Shown one piece after another: positions 57,004-64,000 of a stretch of 64,000 nucleotides of DNA; the first letter of the stretch is position 1; every line of letters starts with the position of its first letter. The position numbers and the translations under genes are program-made. The DNA is from Adiantum capillus-veneris. Lineage: Eukaryota > Streptophyta > Polypodiopsida > Polypodiales > Pteridaceae. A model generated the notes under the pieces. It did no database searches. It was not told the DNA's origin and was given only the letters and a program-made list of their open reading frames with translations. The DNA is taken from assembly GCA_014529385.2 (NCBI GenBank), contig CM043942.1, positions 5,668,501-5,732,500 on the forward strand, given 5' to 3'.

Positions 57004-59592
57004 GCCAAGGCAACTTATCTTTCAAAGGAACACTTAGAAGAGCACCACACAACAGTGTTCACCGGAAGATTTTTAAGAGTGAGGAGGGACATTAGGTCGA
57101 GTTGTAACTCCTACCGAAAGAAGTATATGATGTTGCCACAAAGGCTGAGGCCAAAGAAGCCAATCGCAAGCTAGGACTCAGAGACTTTTATAAACAGGAG
57201 CCTTGCAGTGTGGATTTCTAGAAAGCTTACGAGCTTTTATCCACAATTAAAGAAGATGGAACTGCCCAGATCACTGACCCTCAAGGGAATAAAGTCGAAG
57301 TGGTAATAACCAAGGAAATCGTGGCAGAAGCACTTAGAATGCCAACAAAAGGAATGACAATGAGGGCAAGGGACAGGAAAACGGTAGGCACATTCACCAA
57401 AGAAATTGCCGAAGCTATCTTTGCAGATCTATTTCACAAGCAAGTGGAAGAGCCAGCCAGATTATACCACCAACATTTCCACTTCCTGGCAAAAAGACCA
57501 CCAAGGTATACCACGCCAAATCATGAAGTTGCCACCACATTCACGCAAGTTCTCAAGTCAACAACTAGGCAACTAGTGGACCATGCACAGTATGTCTTGA
57601 CCACTCTAAAGGGCACAAAGAAGGAAGGGAAGATCACTTACCTGGGTGCACCAGAGGTCTTGATAAGGATTGCGTACCATACCATCGGCATGGCAGACAA
57701 CCTACCACATGCGCCTGACCAGAACACTTGGATTCTGCCAACACAACCATCTCCACGAGCTACAAGACCAGCCAAAAGATCTTATAAATCGGATGGAGGG
57801 TCAGCTGAAAGCTCGCTGGAAAGACACAGTAGTGAAAGCTCAGATAATGAAGAGAGAAGAGCATGCATAGAGGAGATGAAAAGAAAAGTCATGGCCGCAT
57901 ACTAAGAAGAGCCCGTGCAAAAACAAGCCCGCTTTGAAAGAGAAAAACATGCCTACCAGTGCAACCGGCAAGCACAAGGAAAGGACCCAAAAAAATGGGT
58001 TCCTAGTGGACTTAAGTGACCAAGGACAAAGCATTACACCAAAAAAGAAGCTAAAGATTCAGCAGAGTCTTTGGAAAACATGTATCAAAAAGCAGAAGCC
58101 CTAAAGTTGAAAGAAGCCCAAGAAGAGGGAACGAAATCAAAAGAGACAGAGGACCAGAGACAAGCTAAGGAAACGGCAAGGGAAGAGGCACAACACGACC
58201 AAGGTTACCAGTCTCCCCGACCCACTTCACCACCTATGGAACAGCAGGATAGCCCTATGCCGTATCCACCACCATCACCTGCAGGTAAAGATACCACAAA
58301 GGAGCCAACTAAAGAAGTAGAAGAATCTACACAAGAGGCTACTACTACACGAGAGCAACAAAAAGAGAAAGAACCTGAGCCTGAACAAGAAAGACCAGCC
58401 AAAGCTACACAAGAGCCTGAATCTGCACAACAGGCAACCACTACACAAGAGCAGCAATCGGAGAAAGAACCCAAGCCACAAAAGGAAACAAGTATTACAC
58501 AAGAGGACACAACCAACTCTGAGCCACAACCCTCTATCGCAGAAGAGCATGAAATGGCCGAGGCATCCACAAAGCCTCAGGATGACAAAGAAGATGAAGA
58601 CCAACCCTCTACCTCCACGAAAGAAGAACCATCCATCACGACGTAGCCGAGAGATAAACAAGAGGCTAGGCTGCATCATGGAAGTAGAGGGTTGGTCTTG
58701 TTCTTCTTTGTCATGACATGAACATTGGCAGTCTAATGACGAAGTAATCCTACAAGTAAACGAATATGCAAGGCAAATGCAGGATATGACGGAGAGACTC
58801 CGATCTGCAGCACTTAGCCGCAACACAAAGGCTAAAGACCTAGAGATGGTGATTGACGCTCTCCAAGGAGAGTTAGAAGACAGAATGAACATCATCATCG
58901 ATCTCCAAAGTCAAGTGCAGGAAATAAAAGCTGAAGCTGAACAACATCAGCTAGCCAGAGATAGATAGCAGAAGGAGATGGAAGAGTTAGGTGACTTGCT
59001 TACAAAGTTCTCAGATGCATGTAAAGCCAAAGATGAACAGCTGACAAAAGTTACAAACGAACTTCTAACGACCACCCTGTCAGCTCAGAAAATTCAAGTG
59101 CAGTTGGATGTTGCGAATGCTTCTGTTCAATATTCAGAACAAAGAATAAATGATCATGCAACTTTCTTGCGGCAAATAAGAGAGAATCCAGCCATAGCCT
59201 CAATCAAAGGAACAGATGAGGTCTATAAAGCATTGGAGAAGAAGAATAAGGACCTCAAGCTGGAGTTAAAGCTAGAGCAATCTTAGCGCAGGGACCTGGC
59301 TTTGATGCGGGTCCAAAGAGAAGAAGAATCGCTAAAAGAAATAGCTGAGCTTCAAAGAGTTAACCAGCTGCTAAGAGACGAAAAGCCGAAAACGCAAGAA
59401 GAGACGGGCACATTGGAGCAGCCGCAAATAGATATACACTCAGTGTCATTTGCTGAACTGGAGACACAATCCACAGCAGAGCTGAGTGAGGAGGAGGATT
59501 TTCAGGTAAACATTACCGATGAAGACACAGTGCCCATGGTCCAGCTCTCAAAAGCTGAAGATGACGCACTGAAAGAAAAGATTACAGAAGAG
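57004..59592 (+). pseudogene. Coiled-coil ORF family, copy B, main part
   Basis: Resumes after the copia insertion. The N-terminal domain holds VVITKEIVAEALRM (about 57297-57338) and PRYTTPNHEVATTFTQ through YLGAPEVLIRIAYHTIGMAD (57505-57700), matching copy A segment for segment. A Ser/Glu-rich linker (to 57900), a Pro/Glu/Thr/Gln-rich low-complexity region with repeated TTTQEQQSEKEP-like units (58071-58646), and coiled coils with heptad Leu (58777-58968, 58978-59286, 59302-59604) follow. Stops lie near 57170, 57219, 57905, 58019, 58646, 58967 and 59286. It lacks the C-terminal 350 residues of copy A, cut near 59592 where LTR-like sequence starts. Confidence 0.6.
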
Positions 59593-59914
59593 TGTAAAGT
59601 GTGAGCTTTGTCCTAAAGTGTGAGTCAAGGAGAGGAGAGTGGATTTATCGCACATGCTGTGGAGCAAGGCTGTAGAGCTACTTAAAGCTCATTTCATGAA
59701 TGAATAAACAACAACTCCATTTTGCACTACATGCTTGTCCATGGTGAGCTTGTGCTAAGCTAAGTCAATACTCAAGATTGTGTTTATGAGTCCAAGCTCA
59801 TTCTATCTTGGAACCTAATTCACTTGATTGATAATCTTGCTTACACACACACTCACGCATTGACACTATGTTTCTCTTTCACCCACCATAGCTAGCACGA
59901 TCCAATTCCTAACA
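59593..59914 (+). repeat. Copia-type LTR (start inferred)
   Basis: The right end is clear: CCTAACA is followed by ATTGGTATCAGAGCC. The left end is inferred from a TGTAAAG start at the point where copy B similarity ends, giving about 322 bp. AATGAATAAACAA near 59698 could be a polyadenylation signal. It is not similar to the LTR at 60018. Confidence 0.5.
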
Positions 59915-60017
59915 ATTGGTATCAGAGCCATGGTTGGAAGCATAGAGCCTGTGTGGCAAATTTGAGCCTGTGTGGCATGAATGAATGAGCTTCCCAAGTT
60001 TGGCTTAAGGGGGAGAT
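59915..60017 (+). other. Miniature internal region: primer site, repeats, purine tract
   Basis: Only 103 bases separate two LTR-like sequences. They hold a primer-binding site TGGTATCAGAGCC (59917-59929), two copies of GCCTGTGTGGC (59947-59957 and 59966-59976) and a polypurine tract TTAAGGGGGAGAT (60005-60017). The repeat and the tract match the 3' end of the gag-only element at 34.5 kb. This is what the interior of a TRIM element looks like. Confidence 0.7.
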
Positions 60018-60205
60018 TGTTGGGGTAAGCCCAACTTGTGACAAGGCTTGCATAAATTGGCTAGACCGGAGGTCCCTAACACCTTAAGGTTGTGGCGTCT
60101 AGATGGCTAGACCAATTTGTGGAACGTTGTTGTTAAGCGTGCTTGCACGGCGATAGTACTGGGATGGGTGACCTCCCGGGAAGGCTTACCCCCTTGGGAC
60201 CAACA
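60018..60205 (+). repeat. Cassandra-like LTR carrying a 5S rRNA segment
   Basis: 188 bp with inverted ends TGTTGG...CCAACA, preceded by a polypurine tract and followed by the initiator-Met primer site at 60208-60220. Its 3' half contains a segment very close to plant 5S rRNA (60132-60183, listed separately). LTRs with 5S sequence define the Cassandra family of TRIM elements. Here a gag ORF lies downstream, which Cassandra elements are not known to carry. Confidence 0.8.
60132..60183 (+). ncRNA. 5S rRNA-derived segment with pol III promoter boxes
   Basis: From GTTAAGCGTGCTTG (box A region) to GGGATGGGTGACCTCC (box C) and CGGGAAG, this 52-base stretch aligns without gaps to the 3' half of plant 5S rRNA as I recall it, with about eight mismatches. 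Six of these lie in the centre between the boxes. The 5' half of 5S rRNA is not recognisable apart from GGAAC just before. It is not a functional 5S gene, but the internal promoter boxes could still drive pol III transcription from within the LTR. Confidence 0.85.
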
Positions 60206-60207
60206 AT

Positions 60208-60220
60208 TGGTATCAGAGCC
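60208..60220 (+). promoter_or_regulatory. Primer-binding site, initiator-Met type
   Basis: TGGTATCAGAGCC begins two bases after the 5S-bearing LTR, marking that LTR as a 5' LTR for the sequence to its right. Confidence 0.9.
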
Positions 60221-60690
60221 TATTCCCACGAGCAAACCATTCAAAACCCCAAAGACAACCTCCGAGCCCCTCAAAAGGGTATTCACAAGCAAACCTAAGT
60301 ATTAAAAGGCCTCAAGCTCCGAGTGCTTACTCCCACCTAATGCAATACCTTAAGCCATAAGGGAATATGACTTCTCTCAAAATTCAAAGGAATCAACAAA
60401 CAAAAGGTTTAGAAGGCTTTCCAAAGGCCTTCAAAGGCGGCCATTGAAAAAGCAGCCATCAAACAACCATCAAAGCAAAGCGCAGGAAATTACTTCTTTG
60501 TGAAGAGGGGCTTCACCCGAGTGAAGAGGAGCTTCACAAAGGAACAAATCTCTCTCTCTCTCTCCCCTAAAATTATTGCAACCAAGCACAAAATTTTGAA
60601 AATCAATTTTCTATCATCAATTGTACTCGTGTAAAGAGGTAGACACTGGCTAGGAGAGTCTCCTAAGCTAAGACCCCTCTATTAGCACAA
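60221..60690 (+). other. Leader between the 5S-bearing LTR and gag
   Basis: 470 bases without coding. It includes a (CT)n stretch near 60549-60565 and CTTTGTGAAGAGGGGCTTCAC near 60497, similar to the leader end of the gag-only element at about 33295. This supports a shared origin of the two gag units. Confidence 0.6.
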
Positions 60691-61113
60691 ATGGGGGACA
60701 AGGGAATAGAAAAATTCAATGGGGAGGTATTTCACACTTGGCAAACGAAGTTAAGAGGCTACCTTATGAAAAAATGTTTGTGGTCTGTCATCAGCACTGC
60801 CTTAGAGCAACAAGCCGAACCCGATGGAGTGCACACTAGGGCATCTACACTCATAACAAGTGCACAGAATTTGGCCAAAGACGAACAAGCATTGGGAATC
60901 ATCATCACCTCCTTGCATGACAACTACGTGCATTTCATAGATGAATGTAAGCATGCACATGATGCCTGGCATGTCCTAGAAAGTAATTTTGGAGCTAGGG
61001 CCAAAAGTGTAAAGAATGAGGATGCAAGAGAGCTACACAAGACAAGCACAAAGCACACAGAGATGGAAAGCTTCTTCTTCTTCTTCACAGAAAAAAGAGT
61101 ACAAAATGACTAA
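60691..61113 (+). pseudogene. Truncated copia-type gag next to the 5S-bearing LTR
   Basis: MGDKGIEKFNGEVFHTWQ and DEQALGIIITSLHDNYVHF match the gag at 33461 closely over the first 110 residues. After FGARAKSVKN the similarity ends, and the last 30 residues (EDARELHKTSTKHTEMES then a Phe run) are unlike it. The capsid C-terminus and zinc knuckles are missing, which suggests an internal deletion near 61010. The start codon is the one conserved with the intact gag. Confidence 0.8.
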
Positions 61114-61300
61114 GTGCTAAAGCTGAAAAGTAGCACATATGTACATGCGGTCACTAAGTGTGAACTCGCTAGAAGCATACTAGGCTGGCACTATAAGTGT
61201 AGTCCAGCTGTAGAATCACTGGCAGAGATCCTCCGTGTCGGTCACCTAACGCGCCAGTGAGTAAATTCCGTAAGCGGCCAAGACCCGTAGTGGATGCCAG
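61114..61300 (-). other. 3' end of minus-strand copia and junction
   Basis: On the minus strand this follows the last RNase H codons. CACGGAGGATC (about 61222-61232) may be part of the polypurine tract, and TGATTCTACAGC just after could start a 3' LTR. No partner LTR is in the window, so the boundary with the 60-kb gag unit is not fixed. Confidence 0.35.
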
Positions 61301-61301
61301 C

Positions 61302-64000
61302 TCAAGATGTAGAGCTCGACATCTCAACACTCCACCTCGAGCTCTGCATGTCGCAGAGTCCAAGCATAGTCCGGAAACGTCGAAGCTTCTCAGCTCCGAG
61401 GGCCTTGGTAAAGATATCCGCTATCTGCTCCTCTGTGCTAACGTAGACCAAGTCGATGTCACCCGCCAACACTCGCTCTCGAACGTAGTGGTAATGGACC
61501 TCTATGTGCTTGGTCCTGGCATGGAACACTGGGTTCCTAGCCAACTGCATGTTGCTGAGGTTGTCACAATGGATGACAATCTGCTGGTCCACCTGCACTC
61601 CCAAGTCCTCAAGTAATGTGCGTAGCCAAGGTACCTCGCACGCCACAACTGTTGCACCTCTGTACTCGGCCTCTGTGCTCGATAAAGCAACCGTAGGCTG
61701 CTTTTTGCTACTCCAAGTAACAGCAGCACTCCCAAAAGAGAACATGAAGCCACTCGTAGATCTCCTATCAACAATGCTACCTGCCTAATCTCCATTTGTA
61801 TACCCATACAATGCCAATGGTGCATCTGCTGCATAGAACAATGCGTAGTCAAGAGTACCTTGCACATACCTAAGTGTGCGTCATACTCCATCCAAATGTG
61901 GCTTCCTCGGAAGCTGCATGAACTGACTCTCCAAGCCTACTGTGTAGCTCAAGTCTGGCCTCGTGATAGTTAAGTAGATTAGACTACCCACAATCTTCCT
62001 GTACATGTTGACATCCTCAACAACATCACCCTTCTCTGCACTCAGCTTTGCATTCACATCCAAGGGAATAGAAATTGACTTACAATCAGCCATACCATAC
62101 TTTGACAACATGTCCAAAGCATACTGTCTCTGTGATAGCCATACACTCTCTGGAGTCCTGATCACCTCAATGCCAAGAAAGTAGTGCAACTCGCCCAAAT
62201 CTTTCTTTTCAAACTCCTGTTTGAGAAGACTCTTCACATAGTCAATCTCCATAGCATTGTCACCAACAATAATAAGGTCATCTACATATATGGTAATGAC
62301 CACAATCCCCACATCACTCTCACGTACATAGAGTGAATGATCAGCATGAGCTCTCCTAAACCCAATACTGACAAGATACTTGGCAATCCTGTCATACCAT
62401 GCTCTAGAGCCCTACTTCAAACCATACAAAGCTTTGAGAAGTCTGCATACATAATCTGGGTAACCTGGATCGACATAACCAGGTGGCTGATCCATATACA
62501 CTTCCTCTTGCAACTCACCATTCAAGAAGGCATTCTTTACATCCATTTGATGCATAATCCATCCTCTAGATGCAGCCACTGCTATGACAGCTCTCACAGT
62601 CGTCATCTTTGCCACTGGAGCAAAGGTCTCCTCATAGTCTATGCCATACGTCTGTGCATAACCCTTTGCGACCAGCCTTGCCTTGTGACGCTCAATGTTA
62701 CCATCAGCCTTATGCTTGGTTTTATACACCCATTTACAGCCAATAGCTTTCTTGCCACTTGGCAATGGCACCAACTCCCATGTGTCGTTTGCTTCCAATG
62801 TAGCCATCTCTTCATTCATTGCATCATCCCAATGCACATTTCTAACTGCATCCTCAAAACATGTGGGCTCCACATCCTGTATCACCTTAGCCATGTAGGC
62901 TTGGTGATGCGCTAGATACCCATCATAAGTCAATTTCTGAACTGGATTTTTGACTCTATTAGATCTGCGCGGTCCTGGGTCACTCCTTTGCCCTCTAGCA
63001 TCTTCTTGTACTTTCCTTACACCAGGTGTCCTGGCAGCCGGAATTCCAAATTCCTCATCAAGACTTTGTTCAGAACCATCTGAATCCATGTCTACATGTG
63101 AAAAACCTAATGATGCATCAGCCATAAAGGGAGGTTCATCAACCTTTTCCTTTCCTTTTCGTGATACATTCCCTGTACCTATTGGTGGAGTAACCTGCGT
63201 ATGCAGTCTACCATTCCATGGTTTCTCAACAGAGCCACGAGAAGAGGACTCTTGTGGTCCACTCAAAACCTGTGACTGTGGCCTCACATTTTGTACAACC
63301 ACATCATCTTTTACATCAGCCCCAATAGTGCCATGTGCATTACTGTACCAGCTGCTCATCTCATCAAAGACTACATCTCTGCTCACTCGTAATTCTCGTG
63401 TAGTAGGATTATAGCACCTGTACCCCTTTTGTTCAAGGGAATATCCCACAAGAATACATTTCTCTGCTTTAGGATCCAATTTCCTACGCAACTCATCTGG
63501 TACATGCACGTAAGCTATGCATCCAAACACTTTCAAGTGTGCCAAATCAGGCTTTGTACCTGTAAACTTTTCCTCAGGCGTTACATCATGCACCGCAGCT
63601 ATAGGTGTCCTGTTCATAATGTACATAGCTGTATTTACAGCTTCAGCCCAAAAATGATGAGGCATGTTCTTCTCATTCATCAATGCACGTGCAACCTCTG
63701 CAATGTGCCTGTTTTTCCTTTCTGTGACCCCATTCTGTTGTGGAGTATATCTGCATGTAAACTACCTGCGTATACCATGCATTCACAGAAAATCTGAAAA
63801 ATAATTGGAGAAGTACTCTCCCCCTCCATCTGACCTCTATGTCTTGATTTGCATATCCGTCTCCTTCTCAATCATGACTTTGAAGTCTTGAAAGTGACCA
63901 AACACTTCACTTTTGTTACGCATGAAGTAGACCCATACTTTCCTTGTATGGTCATCAATGAAAGAGACATAATACCTGCAACCATGTATACTTGCAGTAT
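61302..64000 (-). pseudogene. Minus-strand copia integrase, RT and RNase H (partial)
   Basis: Reading leftwards from the window end: integrase (YYVSFIDDHTRKVWVYFM near 64000-63940, DGGEY near 63830, [13 protein letters not shown] near 63745-63705 after a shift, then [18 protein letters not shown]), the spacer [20 protein letters not shown]...GYRCYNP, and RT ([60 protein letters not shown], catalytic YVDDLIIVG near 62285-62260). RNase H follows (RRSTSGFMFSFGSAAVTWSS, SSTEAEYRGATVVACE, ARTKHIEVHYHYVRE, ADIFTKALGAEKL) and ends at 61302. Only two in-frame stops are clear (near 62412, and near 61787 in place of the Trp of DWAGS), plus a shift near 63740. It is the best preserved pol here. Confidence 0.93.

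Noticed and set aside
57004-57008. A perfect target-site duplication for the nested copia
   Set aside because: Left flank ACCAA and right flank GCCAA differ at one base, so it is reported only as a mutated duplication.
60132-60183. A functional 5S rRNA gene
   Set aside because: Only the 3' half is recognisable, with several mismatches and no terminator-like T run; it lies inside an LTR.

Overview
This window reads as a repeat-filled stretch of a land-plant nuclear genome. It holds plant-type Ty1/copia elements primed by initiator-Met tRNA (TGGTATCAGAGC-type sites), Ty3/gypsy elements (one with an Asp-tRNA-type primer site), an L1-like LINE with plant-type ORF1 features, non-autonomous gag-only LTR elements, and an LTR carrying a 5S rRNA-derived segment as in Cassandra elements of vascular plants. 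Moderate GC, very long elements and little else suggest a large genome; a fern or another seed-free vascular plant is my guess, at low confidence. I see no host protein gene, tRNA gene, intact rRNA gene or CRISPR array that I would defend.

Layout. 1-10.9 kb: a degenerate gag-like host sequence is split by a LINE (956-7547, minus strand) with a perfect 17-bp target-site duplication; after it come an acidic ORF, a 232-bp tandem duplication and an LTR-like region with two hairpins. 10.9-16.2 kb: gypsy copy 1 (gag, RNase H, integrase), whose protease and RT are replaced by a foreign 1-kb block. 16.2-23.6 kb: gene-free, with a 57-bp poly-G run, an array of long palindromes, an LTR-like region with a 19-bp minisatellite, and purine-rich DNA. 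23.6-24.6 kb: a retropepsin relic. 24.8-31.8 kb: an LTR-like start, a leader with one 18-bp palindrome repeated four times, and a decayed coiled-coil ORF (family A/B, copy A). 31.8-34.9 kb: a young, complete gag-only LTR element. 34.9-43.6 kb: a minus-strand gypsy gag with its 5' LTR and Asp-type primer site, itself split by a second non-autonomous copia element (35589-39351). 43.6-49.1 kb: gypsy copy 2, with RT, RNase H, duplicated H2C2 fingers, integrase and, unusually, a second retropepsin after integrase. 49.3-59.6 kb: copy B of the coiled-coil ORF, split by a copia element (51533-57003) that itself holds a solo LTR. 59.6-61.1 kb: a compact mosaic of LTR pieces, including the 5S-bearing LTR followed by a gag ORF. 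61.1-64.0 kb: a minus-strand copia pol running off the window end.

Almost every ORF is broken by stops or frameshifts, so nothing here forms a working pathway; the content is a nested record of insertions. The best leads for something undescribed are the 5S-bearing LTR coupled to a gag gene, the gypsy lineage with duplicated zinc fingers and a retropepsin after integrase, the A/B coiled-coil ORF family with its repeated palindrome, and the palindrome array near 19 kb.
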